Source of the DNA: Triplophysa rosa
Taxonomy: Eukaryota > Chordata > Actinopteri > Cypriniformes > Nemacheilidae
Direction: 5' to 3'
NCBI RefSeq assembly: GCF_024868665.1
Contig: NC_079890.1
Location: 129,858-193,857, forward strand
DNA: 64,000 bases
The translations under genes and the position numbers were made by a program. Below, one piece after another: positions 12,891 through 22,259 of this stretch. Position 1 is the stretch's first letter. Each line of letters begins with the position of its first letter. A model generated the notes under the pieces. That model was not told the origin of the DNA and made no database searches. It saw nothing but the letters and a program-made list of their open reading frames with translations.

Positions 12891-13942
12891 CTAATGAACA
12901 GCAGCTACGCTAATTATTCTCTTTCTGCCCTCGCCTCGGGATGCCCATCCCGAGGTAGGGAGAGATTCCGCCAGGCCCAGATGAACGTCATATGCCCATC
13001 CACAACTAGAGATTACGCCAGCTACATCGGAAAATCCCGTGCCATCCTCCTGCGAGAGCCTGCGGACTGACTGACCATCCAGCTCCATCCAAGGCAATTC
13101 CATCACCACCCAAGAAAAAGGCGACCATCTGGCCGGCCCAGCTCAGACAATTCCATCCCCAGCCGAGAGCAAAGACGGACTACCTGTCACATAAATGCTA
13201 AATTTACAATACTTGGTATTTAATGCTAAACTTACATCACACGACAGCAGTTTGAAGTTATGGCTGCACTCAGTGACTTTGATTGGAGGTAGCTGGGTGG
13301 GTGTTGTAGGGAGTGGGGGGGCTTGTTGGTTGTGGTTCGGGGCGTTTCATTTGTTGGGACTGTGTGGGTCTGGTCTGGTTGGTCTTGTTTTGTGGTCGAT
13401 GTCGGACAACAGAGGAATAAAGTTAATTATGCCATTACTACTTTTCCCTGGTTGTTCCTCTGTTGTCTGTTGTTGATCGCGGAATGGGACCGGGTTGGAC
13501 CTGCACGGTTTCGGCGGGTGGGGCTTCCTGGGTCGCGGCTCGTGGGCTCTCCCTGTTCTTCGTGGACGTTGCTCGGTGGCTTTGGTCGGGGTCACTGAGT
13601 GCAGCTATGACACGTCAGAGGAGATCTGGCCCTCCCGGCTGAGCCTGGTTTCTCCCGAGGTTTTTTTTTCTCCATTATTCAGCATTGGAGTTTGGGTTCC
13701 TCGCCACAGCAGAGCAGTGCAGTGTTGGCTTGCTCACCGGGAGACTGCATTTATTTATTTATTTATTTATTTATTTATTAGATATTATTTATTATAATGA
13801 TCTTGCTTGGTCTATAAACACCATGCACTGTGCTGTGTTTTACCTTTCTGTGTTTTTCTTATTTGCTCCTGTAAAGCTGCTTTGGAACAATGCACATTGT
13901 GAAAAGCGCTATATAAATAAAATTGAATTGAATTGAATTGAA
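12300..13942 (+). mobile_element. 5'-truncated L2 LINE with ATTGA tail
   Basis: The C-terminal coding domain (to 12890) is followed by about 1 kb of 3' UTR, with a TTTCTCCCGAGG-like block near 13650 and a (TTTA)n at 13749-13779. It ends with GCGCTATATAAATAAAATTG and an ATTGA repeat at ~13918-13942. It lies wholly inside the hAT element. Confidence 0.88.
13749..13779. repeat. (TTTA)n microsatellite
   Basis: About eight tandem TTTA units within the LINE 3' UTR. Confidence 0.95.
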
Positions 13943-14483
13943 CTAGTTTCTTTTATTGCACTTATGCTTTTTGTTGTCCTTATGTTGTTCCAATTGCTTC
14001 CAGTGTTTCCCTCATCTGTAGGTCGCTCCGTCCATTTGTGATTGCGTGTCCATGCTGTGATGATCGCATTCCATCCATTCACTAACTTACTGTGTCCGAG
14101 GCTCTCGATCGCTGCTTGTCGGGTGTATTATACTTTCTCTTGTTCTGCTGATTAACTTACACATGCTCACTAACAGAAACTGCTATTACAGCAGATAAAC
14201 GTAAATAATATGACGCGTCAATGCATTTCACCGACGACGTCGACTCGTCGTTGCAGCCCTATAAGGGACTAAGAAAAATTGTTGTGAAACAGTTTTATAT
14301 GTTCGAAAAAAACTTTCCGAAACCTGTATGATCGCCAGGGGAGTGTATCGAGCACAGAAATACTACGTAATACGACCAACTCGTTTTTTGACAAGTTGAC
14401 CATGTTAAGCATGAGAAGACAGCACGTTTAACATTGTAAAGAAGTCAGAATGCATGACACACCATTACACCACCCCTTTTTAA

Positions 14484-14786
14484 GGCAATACTCAAGTATT
14501 CAAAGGTTGGGTAATCACCAAGTTACACATGCTTGCATTGAAAGAGATCTTTAAATAGAGCAGCTATTCCTCCACCTCCTCTAATAGCTCTTCAGACAAT
14601 TATAAAAGTAAAGTTTGGGGGGGCTGATTCATTGAGCATTGTAGCACTACAGCTGTCATCTAACCAAGTTTCATTTAGAAACATGAAGTCCAGGTTGTTA
14701 CTGGTGATGAGGTCATTAAACAAAAAGGATTTGTTTTTTTAGTGAACTGATGTTCAAAAGTGCTAATTTGCGAAATGCTGTTAAAT
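14484..14786 (-). pseudogene. L2 LINE endonuclease N-terminus
   Basis: On the minus strand: AFRKLALLNISSLKKQILFV, then after a frameshift DLITSNNLDFMFLNETWLDD, whose NETWL is the usual endonuclease catalytic-Glu block. RGGGGIAALFK follows, with a stop before it. It abuts the TTAA-element insertion and continues at 11473 downwards. It is the 5' end of this antisense copy, so the LINE is truncated shortly before the endonuclease. Confidence 0.78.
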
Positions 14787-15375
14787 GCTGATACGATACA
14801 AAATCTTTAAGTATACAGCTAAGCACATCTTCGTGTGGATGGCCTCTTAGTTTATAATAAATCGTCAAAAATTCCCATAAGAAATACAAAAAAATGCAGT
14901 TTTGAAAAGTACATGTCAAACGCCAGCTCGCCGTGTTACTCCATTGGCAACTTTGTCTGTTTTTTTACTTTTGGTGAAAAATAAATGTAGCAAAGTTGAA
15001 TACTCAATTTTTATTCTACTCAAAGTAAAAGTAAAAGTACCACAAATTATTATACTCAAGAAAGTAAAAAGTATTTACAAAAGTATTTGTAATTAGTTAC
15101 TTTCCACCTCGGATTCTGGTAACAGTCATCTTTTCTTCTTCAGCTGTTTTTTTCTGACTCTGTCCCATTGGTCAAGCCATAATTTTGTCATTTCTAGTAT
15201 TGCATTAGTTTTGTATTTCTCATGGGCATTTTTGATGATTTATTATAAACTAAGAGGTCATCCACAAGCAGACGTAAAGATTTTGTATCGTATCGGAATT
15301 TCGTCCACACGGATCCGGCATTTTGGGAGCCGTTTTAAGTTGGTTTAGCGGTTTCGTGCCCAAATGCCTTTTTTA
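14787..15375. repeat. Inverted-repeat pair, probable foldback or MITE-type element
   Basis: 14787-14890 and ~15205-15295 are reverse complements of each other, sharing CGATACAAAATCTTTA, CTCTTAGTTTATAATAAAT and CATAAGAAATACAAA-type blocks. The 300-bp centre has an AAGTAAAAGTACCAC / TTACTTTCCACCTC stretch common in fish repeats. Outer ends are not sharply defined, and the left one abuts the antisense LINE. Confidence 0.55.
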
Positions 15376-16017
15376 TATTCAGTTATTTTAAAGTGTGTTA
15401 AAGTCTACAAACATGAATATATTTAGTGCATGTATAGACAATAAACAACGGTATAAAGTACCAACAGCGATTAAACACGAATGGATATGAAATACATGTT
15501 GTGCAATTCTTCTTACGTGTGTGTGATCTTTCAGATATCCGACTGCTCAGTCTTGAGAAACTCACCCATCAGATCTCTCGACAGACATCACCTCGCGCAC
15601 TCTGCAATCAAAGCCGCCCAATCAAGCTCACTCATTCCGCCTATCACTCTGGCTCAGTTTCGCCTGATTGGACGGCTGTGAGCTCGTGTCGACGGGCACA
15701 AAGGATGCGGTGGTCTGGCGGAGAGAGACACCGCAGCAGGTATCTGCACGTCTTTTAATTGTGCTCCCGACTGCGTGAAATCGACATTTTCTGCAGCTTT
15801 ATGATGGGCTGTCATGCAGCTGCTGATAGAAGGGGTGTGACGGGGGCGGGGCTTCACACCAGGGGTCTTGGGTAAAGTGCACATGACATTAGAAAAATGA
15901 GCGGCTATTATGTGGAAGGTGGACGCCTTTAAAAATACATTCAACAGACCGCTTTGAAACCAAGAGTGCTTTTAATGACAACTGTGACCAAGACAAACTG
16001 ACTAAACATTCTACAGG
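15376..16017. other. No gene seen
   Basis: Mixed-composition sequence, somewhat richer in CpG at 15570-15740. The short frames on both strands carry no recognisable domain. Confidence 0.45.
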
Positions 16018-16069
16018 CACACACACACACACACACGCACGCACGCACGCACGCACACACGCACGCACG

Positions 16070-16115
<46 letters not shown>

Positions 16116-16124
16116 CACACACAC
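16018..16124. repeat. (CA)n/(CACG)n composite microsatellite
   Basis: About 107 bp of alternating purine-pyrimidine repeats with two internal CACG blocks. Confidence 0.97.
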
Positions 16125-16203
16125 TTATTCTGCTGGACCGGAGCAGGTTCAAGGCTGGCTGCATGTGGCAAGAATAAACAACCAGTACATGAGTAATGAA
16201 TGA

Positions 16204-16566
16204 GTAAAGACTGTGTCTGTCCCCCGGATTAGCAAACATAAAATAATGCATAAACCTCATGAAAGTAATTTAATAAACGTTAAACAAACTAAACATGAAC
16301 AAAATACAGATAATCAACTGTTACGACTCGGATTGCTAAATATTAGATCTCTCTCTATTAAAGCACTGTTTGTTAACGATATGATAACAGATCATAAAAT
16401 AGACATGCTCTGTTTGACAGAAACATGGCTAAAACCAGATGATTATATTGCTTTAAATGAATCTGTCCCCCAAGATTATTATTATAAACACGAGCCTCGT
16501 CTAAAAGGCAGAGGGGGAGGTGTCGCAGCACTTTACAATAACTCTCTTAGCATTTCCCAGAAGTCG
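16204..16566 (+). pseudogene. Orphan L2 LINE endonuclease N-terminal fragment
   Basis: About 98% identical by eye to 24902-25260. Blocks are LLRLGLLNIRSLS, MLCLTETWLKPDDYIAL and GRGGGVAALYNNS. It stops exactly after CCCAGAAGTCG and is replaced by DIRS sequence from 16567. The LINE base that should follow (AACTCTAAATA..) is found on the minus strand at 21461, so an inversion or misjoin has split the gene. The long frame 16213-17592 is therefore a chimera of LINE and DIRS, not a natural fusion. Confidence 0.85.
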
Positions 16567-17640
16567 CCCGGCCGATCCCCCTGGCGATGGACCCCCTTTC
16601 CCAGGGGAAGGGGCACGTTATGGCATACCAGGCAGACCCCTGGAACTTCCATGTCTGAACGGGACGAGGAGATCCTGAGTGGCCCACCCCCTGGGGTTGG
16701 GACACCACTCAGACTAGGGCCTCGGCCACTAGGCGGCTATATGCCCATAAGTGGCGCCTCTTCTCGTCCTGGTGCTCTTCTCGAAGAGAAGGCCCACGGG
16801 GTTGCTCGATCGGGAACGTGCTGTCCCTTCCTCAAGAGAGACTGGAGAGTAACCTCTCCCCCCTCCACACTGGGAGTGTATGTAGCCGCTACAGCCGCTC
16901 ATCACGACCCAGTTGCTGGGAAGCCTCTGGGACAGCACAACCTGGTCATTAGGTTCCTAAGGGGTCGCGAGAAGGCTACCGCCTCATCCGCGCTCCGTAC
17001 CCTCTTGCGACCTAGGTGGCGGGCCTCAAGAGCCCCCCCCCCCTTCGAGCCCCTCGGAGCTGCCGCTCTTTCTCACCTCACGATAAAGACGGCTCTCCTG
17101 ATGGCGCTCACCTCCAAGAGGGTAGGGGACCTACAAGCACCCGCCGTGTCCACAGATTGCCTAGAACTCTGGCCCGGTGATTCTCACGTTATCCTGAGAC
17201 CCCGGCCTGGCTACGTGCCCAAAGTTCCCACCACTACACCGAGAGACCAGGTGGTGAACCTGCAGGCGCTCCTCACCAGGGAGGAAGACCCAACCCCGTC
17301 CGTGTTGTTTCCAGTACGCGCATTGCGCCTCTACTTGGACCGCACGCAGAGCTTCAGAAGCTCTGAGCAGCTCTTGTCTGTTCTGGAGGTCAGCAGAAGG
17401 GGAGGGCTGTCTCCAAACAGAGGTGACGCACTGGATCGTGGATGCCGTCACTACGGCATACCGATCTCAAGATCGCCCCTGCCCATTAGGAGTGAGGCAC
17501 ACTCCTCATGGGCACTGGCTCAGGGCGCCTCTCTGGCAGACATCTGCAGAGCTGCGGGTTGGGCTATGCCCAACACCTTCACGAGATTCTAATGCCTACG
17601 CGTGGAACCGGTGTCAGCCCGCGTCCTGCAGGGCAACGTG
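16567..17640 (+). pseudogene. DIRS tyrosine recombinase, inactivated
   Basis: Recognisable DIRS YR blocks: LTSKRVGDLQA (region of the first catalytic Arg), RPRPGYVPKVPTTTPRDQVV, PVRALRLYLDRTQSFR and WALAQGASLADICRAAGW. The enzyme would integrate circular cDNA without making target duplications. Two catalytic features are damaged. The HxxR box expected just before SSWALAQ is shortened or lost near 17490-17512. The codon after NTFTRF, where the nucleophilic Tyr is expected, is TAA (17590-17592). In-frame sequence then resumes as LRVEPVSARVLQGNV up to the next stop near 17643, so the TAA looks like a point change in a once-longer frame. Confidence 0.82.
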
Positions 17641-18390
17641 TAGGACCGGCAGCCGGTAGGGCGTACGCCTGCGAAAGCCCTTCCCCCTTCCTCTAGGGGG
17701 ATCAGCGGCTATTACGCCTCCCTTCTTTGCCCACTGGGTAAAGAACAGGCATTCCACCCATCACTAAGCACCCCCTGGGGGCAGGCTGGGCAGAGCAGCC
17801 CTGCCTCCTTAGGTCGGGGAACAGTTGAGTTATCTACCACATAGCTCTAACCGGACCTAGTGCTCCAGACGTGGTAACACCCCCTCCGTGGGCGGTTTCT
17901 GTCTGATGTATCCTCATGAATGGTTCCCACCTCAGCAACCCATGACCTCCCTAGGTGGACCTCCACCTTGCGGTTAACTCCTTCAGTCCGCACGTTTTCC
18001 CATGAGTTCTCCCCTGATGGTGAGACCATGTGGTGTCTGCACTAATTCCTCCCTATGGTAGGATAGTGCTCTCTGTAGCGTTTTTCCCCCAGGGGGGAAT
18101 AATGCTTACCCAGTGGCCCTTACGGTGCCGGGCGGCTTCTCGCTGTTAGAGAATTAAGGCCTCCGCCCGTGACGGCCGGTGGCAGGGGCTTCCCACCTTT
18201 TTCCAAAAAGCTCTGGGACCCCTACCTCTCCACTGGACGGTTACAATTTTGAGCTAGCGCTCACGTCTGACTCGCCCAGGCCAGTCAACGTCGCTCCACT
18301 AGAGATTGTGACACGGCACAGCGCTGTGGCATTTTCCATAGGAACCCCATCTGTCGGCTCGACACAACGTTGAGAGACCGACATAAAGGG

Positions 18391-18449
18391 AACGTCTTGG
18401 TTACGGATGTAACCTCAGTTCCCTGATGGAGGGAACGAGACGTTGTGTC
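18391..18449. repeat. DIRS inverted repeat A (left copy)
   Basis: 59 bp, exact reverse complement of 18667-18725. Each copy also contains two internal hairpins, GGTTACGGATGTAACC and GTTCCCTGATGGAGGGAAC. Such terminal/internal complementary repeats are expected for the circular-intermediate chemistry of DIRS elements. Confidence 0.9.
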
Positions 18450-18666
18450 CTTCTTGCCACAACGCTGGCTGCCCGCCGCAGCGGTCGAGGGATGCTCAGG
18501 CTCCTCAGACCAAAAGGTGAATGAATGCAGCACGCCGTCTCCCTTATATACCCAGATATCCGGGGGCGGAGTCCGGCATGCAAATTTCATTTGCCAATTT
18601 CATTGGCCTTTTCTAAACTAGTCAGAAGTTGATAGGTTCTCAAGAGTGAACCCCATCTGTCGGCTC

Positions 18667-18725
18667 GACACAACGTCTCGTTCCCTCCATCAGGGAACTG
18701 AGGTTACATCCGTAACCAAGACGTT
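18667..18725. repeat. DIRS inverted repeat B, element terminus (left copy)
   Basis: Exact reverse complement of 18391-18449. LINE 3'-UTR sequence starts directly after AAGACGTT, marking the element end. Confidence 0.9.
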
Positions 18726-18853
18726 ATCCAGCTCTATCATCTCAGCTTTTGTCAGGTCGCCGCTTCCCATTCTTTGATGCAACAAGTACATCAGTTGTGT
18801 TTTTGGTTCCGGTTGATCTAACTAATGCAGCCTAAACCCTCAGAAGATTTATA

Positions 18854-20494
18854 TTATGGAAGAGTAGTGTATGCAAGATTAAAAAGATGCGTCTTTAGTC
18901 TAGATTTAAACTGACAGAGTGTGTCTGCCTCCCGGGCAGTGCAGGGAAGACTATTCCAAAGTTTAGGCGCTAGATAGGAAAAGGATCTACCACCTGCACT
19001 TGATTTTGAAATTCTAGGTATTACCAACTGACAGGACGCCTGAGAGCGTAATGCACGTGAAGGACTGTAATACAAAAGGAGTTCATTCAAGTACTGAGGA
19101 GCTAAACCATGTAAGGCTTTATAGGTAATAAGCAAGATTTTAAAGTTAACGCGATGCTTTATAGGTAACCAGTGCAAGGTTGACAGAACCGGGCTAATAT
19201 GTTCATACTTTTTTGTACGTGTAAGAACTCGAGCTGCCGCGTTTTGGACCAATTGGAGTTTTTGTAATAAGCCTGCAGGGCAACCACCTAACAGTGCATT
19301 ACAGTAATCTAGTCTTGATGTCATGAATGCATGAATTAACTTCTCTGCATCTGAGATTGACAGCATATGACGTAGTTTAGATATATTCTTAAGATGGAAA
19401 AACGCAATTTTACAGGTGTTGGCGACGTGGCTCTCAAATGACAGATTACTATCGAATAGAACGCCAAGATTCTTTGCTGACGACGAGGGTTTTATGGAAC
19501 ATCCGTCAATAGTTAAACAGTATTCTTGGTTGTTACTTATAGCAGTTTTCGGTCCAATAAGTAACACTTCCGTTTTGTCCGAGTTCAGTAATAAAAAGTT
19601 GTTACTCATCCAGTTTTTTATATCGACTATGCATTCCATTATTCGATGGAACTGCTGTGTTTCATGAGGCTTCGAGGAAATATAAAGTTGAGTATCATCA
19701 GCATAACAGTGAAAGCTAACTCCGTGTCGCTTTATTATATCTCCTAGAGGTAGCATGTATAATGCGAAGAGCAGAGGCCCTAAGACTGAGCCCTGTGGTA
19801 CACCGTACTGGACTTGCGATTTGCGTGACACCTCATTGTTTATTGCTACAAATTGAAAACGGTCGGATAAATAAGATTTAAACCATTTCAAAGCTATTCC
19901 CTTAATGCCGACATAATTTTCGAGTCTATGTAGGAGTGTGCTGTGGTCAATGGTATCGAATGCAGCACTAAGGTCTAGCAGCACCAATAACGAGATACAA
20001 CCTCGGTCAGACGCCAATAGCAGATCATTTGTAACTCTGATCAAAGCAGTCTCTGTACTGTGACATGCTCTAAATCCAGACTGGAATTCTTCATTGATGT
20101 CATTCCTTTGGAGGAAGGAGCATAATTGAGTTGAAACTACTTTTTCCAGAACTTTAGATATGAAAGGTAGATTCGATATAGGCCTGTAGTTCCTTAGTTC
20201 TCTAGGGTCGAGTTGGGGTTTTTTGACAAGGGGCCTTATAACAGCCACCTTATATGCTTTAGGCACATGTCCTAATGTCAGAGATGAGTTAATAATACCA
20301 AGAAGAGGATCTATAATTTCTGGGAGCATCTCTTTCAGTAGATTTGTAGGTATAGGGTCTAGTATGCATGTTGTTGATTTAGATGATCTAATAATTTTAG
20401 ACAGCTCATCTTGATCTACGGTATAAAATAATTGCATTTTCTCCTTAAGGGCGCTGTAGTTAGTTTGTTCAGCGGGTTTCACTTCTGATTGCAT
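18854..20494 (-). CDS. L2 LINE reverse transcriptase, 546-residue frame
   Basis: An uninterrupted RT with L2 motifs in order: LRNYRPISNLPFISKVLEKV, FQSGFRACHSTETAL, LLDLSAAFDTIDH, YGVPQGSVLGPLLFALYM and catalytic CYADDTQLYI. The long C-terminal domain ends RLKTHLFNLAYTTLP. The ATG at 20494 is not the native start. ORF2 begins in the endonuclease, and the frame was split by loss of one A in an A-run near 20510 (five A here, six in the right copy). It would copy LINE RNA at nicked DNA, but this copy lacks its endonuclease N-terminus. Confidence 0.88.
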   Translation of the reverse strand: MQSEVKPAEQTNYSALKEKMQLFYTVDQDELSKIIRSSKSTTCILDPIPTNLLKEMLPEIIDPLLGIINSSLTLGHVPKAYKVAVIRPLVKKPQLDPRELRNYRPISNLPFISKVLEKVVSTQLCSFLQRNDINEEFQSGFRACHSTETALIRVTNDLLLASDRGCISLLVLLDLSAAFDTIDHSTLLHRLENYVGIKGIALKWFKSYLSDRFQFVAINNEVSRKSQVQYGVPQGSVLGPLLFALYMLPLGDIIKRHGVSFHCYADDTQLYISSKPHETQQFHRIMECIVDIKNWMSNNFLLLNSDKTEVLLIGPKTAISNNQEYCLTIDGCSIKPSSSAKNLGVLFDSNLSFESHVANTCKIAFFHLKNISKLRHMLSISDAEKLIHAFMTSRLDYCNALLGGCPAGLLQKLQLVQNAAARVLTRTKKYEHISPVLSTLHWLPIKHRVNFKILLITYKALHGLAPQYLNELLLYYSPSRALRSQASCQLVIPRISKSSAGGRSFSYLAPKLWNSLPCTAREADTLCQFKSRLKTHLFNLAYTTLP

Positions 20495-20496
20495 TG

Positions 20497-21435
20497 TTAT
20501 AATTTTTCTCTAATATCTTGGATTTTATATGTGAAGTAGTTCATAAATTCATCACTGCTATGCTGATATACAGGATCAGAAGTCACTGACGATTTATTTT
20601 TTGTTAATTTAGCCACCGTGTTAAATAAAAACCTAGGGTTGTGCTGGTTTTCTTCTATTAGTGATGAAAAGTAGGCGGATCTAGAAGTTATTAGGGCTTT
20701 CCTGTATTTTCGAATACTATCCTTCCATGCTGTACGAAATACCTCTAATTTAGTTTTCTTAAAGTTGCGCTCCATTTTTCGGGCCGCTTTCTTTAGAGCC
20801 TGAGTGTGTTCATTATACCACGGTGTGGGGCTGCCATTTTTAATCTTCTTTAAACGTAGTGGAGCAACTTTGTCTAGCGTTACCGAGAAGGTGGAATTAA
20901 AATTTTCAGTGGTAATGTCAAGATCTTCAACGTTATTTCTCATGATTTGAGACAATTCGGGCAGATTATCGAGAAACGCATCTTTGGTAGTTGAAGTTAT
21001 TGTTCTACCATATTTGTAACAATGAGTTTTATTTGCAGCCGTAGGCCAGTGAAGCAAACATAATACCAGATAATGATCCGAAATGTCTTCACTCTGCTGA
21101 AGGATTTTAACGTCGTCCACATTTATACCGTAAGACAGTATTAAATCTAAAGTATGATTACGAAGGTGAGTGGGTCCTGACACATGTTGACTAATGCCCA
21201 TGGAGTTAAGAGTGTCTTTGAAAGCCATTCCTAAGGCATCTGTAACGTTATCTACGTGGATGTTAAAGTCACCAACGACAAGGAGTCTATCTGCGGCCAG
21301 TACTAGTTCTGATAAGAACCCACCAAATTCTTTAATAAAATCTGTGTGGTGCCCTGGAGGCCTATATACAATAGCTAGAATCAATTTAAAAAGTGTTTTA
21401 TCTTTAGTATTAGGTGTTGAAACATGAAGAACCAT
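20497..21435 (-). CDS. L2 LINE endonuclease second half and linker, 312-residue frame
   Basis: Contains LAIVYRPPGHHTDF, VVGDFNIHVDN (GDFN motif intact), VSGPTHLRNHTLDLILSYG and DISDHYLVL (catalytic SDH). The basic linker follows (PWYNEHTQALKKAARKMERN) up to the frameshift before RT. The first half of the endonuclease is missing because the frame runs into the 'n' at 21462. More complete than its right-hand counterpart, which has lost the GDFN stretch. Confidence 0.85.
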   Translation of the reverse strand: MVLHVSTPNTKDKTLFKLILAIVYRPPGHHTDFIKEFGGFLSELVLAADRLLVVGDFNIHVDNVTDALGMAFKDTLNSMGISQHVSGPTHLRNHTLDLILSYGINVDDVKILQQSEDISDHYLVLCLLHWPTAANKTHCYKYGRTITSTTKDAFLDNLPELSQIMRNNVEDLDITTENFNSTFSVTLDKVAPLRLKKIKNGSPTPWYNEHTQALKKAARKMERNFKKTKLEVFRTAWKDSIRKYRKALITSRSAYFSSLIEENQHNPRFLFNTVAKLTKNKSSVTSDPVYQHSSDEFMNYFTYKIQDIREKL

Positions 21436-21461
21436 GACTTCAAAAGAATTATATTTAGAGT

Positions 21462-21462
21462 T
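21462..21462. other. Single ambiguous base (possible join)
   Basis: The only 'n' in the window, at the centre of a small palindrome, AGAGTT-n-AACTCT. LINE sequence is discontinuous here, with more than 1 kb of expected coding sequence missing. It may mark a scaffold join or collapsed gap. Confidence 0.75.
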
Positions 21463-21639
21463 NAACTCTTACTATCCTCAGATAAAGATTGGATGCGAGA
21501 CTCTAATTCTAAGATCTTCTCTGTCAGCCTAACTATTTCCCTGCATTTATCGCATATAAAAGCCCTCGCAGCTGACAGAGAAGGCTAAGCTAAACATATG
21601 ACATGAAGTGCAAGTAACAATAATAGGAATAGAAGCCAT
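21463..21639 (-). pseudogene. L2 LINE ORF1 N-terminus (Cys-rich, then coiled-coil-like)
   Basis: Starts MASIPIIVTCTSCHMF. After a one-base shift it continues FICDKCREIVRLTEKILELE. The paired cysteines suggest a small zinc-binding domain, followed by a leucine-rich helix. The fragment ends at the 'n' after SEDSKS. The downstream ORF1 part is found instead at 24083-24775 on the other strand. Confidence 0.6.
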
Positions 21640-22185
21640 AACTCACCGGGTTTGAAGTGCAATTCCAGCTTACCAAGGTTGCTCGATGGATCGTAGTATA
21701 CTCGCTTAAAAAGAGAAACAGTTAGCACTAAAGACAAACAGAGGCAAGATGATATTCCACAGTGTGAACAGAAAGCAAGCTAACACGCTATTGCTATGCT
21801 AACGGCGTTAAGTTAACTATCACTTTTGGTTTAGACTCTTCCAAGTAAATAACAGGAACAGGGTTATTGAGATATCAGGATAAGTTAGCAACGACAATAA
21901 TAATTAACGATAATAAAATACACTAATATTAGAGCAAAGTGGTAAGCGCGCTGATACAAACAAGCTGCCGGCAGCGATGCAGGAAACAGGAAGCAATGCC
22001 AGGAAAAAGAACCAAGAGTTAACGGGATCGGACACTTAATCGAAACAGCAGACGGCACAAATGCGAATCGCGGGTCTAACGCGACTTTCCAGCGGTATGA
22101 ACAACCCGAAGATCACAGAAACTTCAGCGAGCACACTCTCGCTCTCACCTTGATGCTAACGTGCGCACAAAAAAACGTGCGCACA

Positions 22186-22259
22186 TGAAACAAAAGGTTC
22201 TGCCATGGCTCTGCCACAAGATCAAGAAAAGCAAGACAAGATGGGGCAGAACCATGACA
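22186..22259 (-). mobile_element. LTR-end fragment
   Basis: Ends GGGGCAGAACCATGACA, and on the minus strand starts TGTCATGGTTCTGCC. It closely resembles the LTR ends at 57000-57067. Only ~75 bp are present; the rest is lost. Confidence 0.55.

Larger units (their letters stand above)
11967..14261. mobile_element. hAT-type non-autonomous transposon with LINE cargo
   Basis: Perfect 8-bp duplication TAAGGGAC (11959-11966 and 14262-14269). Perfect terminal inverted repeats TAGGGCTGCAAC at 11967 and GTTGCAGCCCTA ending at 14261. Both the 8-bp duplication and the TAGGGCTG terminus are typical of hAT elements. No transposase is present: the middle is a LINE fragment. Without it the hAT element is about 650 bp. 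Confidence 0.93.
11482..14479 (+). mobile_element. TTAA-type non-autonomous DNA transposon (about 0.69 kb before nesting)
   Basis: Direct repeats CTTTTTAA flank it (11474-11481 and 14476-14483), containing the TTAA typical of piggyBac/Kolobok-like insertion. Removing it rejoins the antisense LINE as ..FEYLSIALKS.. to ..ILFTII.. . Its own sequence is 11482-11966 plus 14270-14479; the rest is a nested hAT element. The ends AGCGGCCC and (reversed) AAAGGGGTGG are only loosely inverted. A related fragment opens the window at 1-90. Confidence 0.65.
8417..14786 (-). mobile_element. Antisense L2-type LINE, split by nested insertions
   Basis: Reading the minus strand: endonuclease N-terminus at 14786-14484, endonuclease C-terminus and RT N-half at 11473-10112, RT C-half at 9720-8652, then a 3' UTR ending near 8417. 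The coding path resumes on the far side of each insertion, so this was one element of about 3 kb. Two primary insertions interrupt it: an LTR-like element (9721-10111) and a TTAA-type element (11482-14479). It is decayed, with many frameshifts. Confidence 0.85.
16567..18725 (+). mobile_element. DIRS-type tyrosine-recombinase retroelement, 3' part (left copy)
   Basis: Contains the recombinase coding region (to ~17640), then ~1.1 kb of non-coding 3' sequence ending in a 59-bp inverted-repeat pair (18391-18449 and 18667-18725). The 5' side is cut at 16567 against LINE sequence, so RT and RNase H are missing. It mirrors 27794-29952. Beyond 18725 lies LINE 3' UTR on the minus strand. Confidence 0.85.
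16567..20392. repeat. Left arm of large inverted repeat
   Basis: Matches 26127-29952 in reverse complement with a constant coordinate sum of 46519, so there is no net indel over 3,826 bp. Segments compared directly were identical, including an 11-base C run at 17033-17043. Open frames on both strands also agree. The first mismatch seen on the LINE side is at 20393; the other edge is the LINE/DIRS junction at 16567. Confidence 0.9.
18726..22185 (-). mobile_element. L2 LINE, left copy, with assembly gap and missing middle
   Basis: Read on the minus strand: 5' UTR (22185-21640), ORF1 N-terminus (21639-21463), an 'n' at 21462, the second half of the endonuclease (21461-20497), RT (20494-18854), then 3' UTR cut by DIRS at 18726. 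The ORF1 esterase domain and endonuclease N-terminus, ~1.1-1.2 kb, are absent at the 'n'. It shares its RT half exactly with the right LINE but differs by several per cent upstream of 20393. Confidence 0.85.

Noticed and set aside
16213..17592. A 459-residue open frame that looks like a natural endonuclease-recombinase fusion
   Set aside because: Residues up to ~118 are LINE endonuclease and the rest is DIRS. The switch at 16566/16567 coincides with a rearrangement breakpoint, so the fusion is accidental.
19416..19667. Plus-strand frames opposite the LINE RT (also 20223-20414 and mirrored copies)
   Set aside because: Antisense shadows of the reverse transcriptase.
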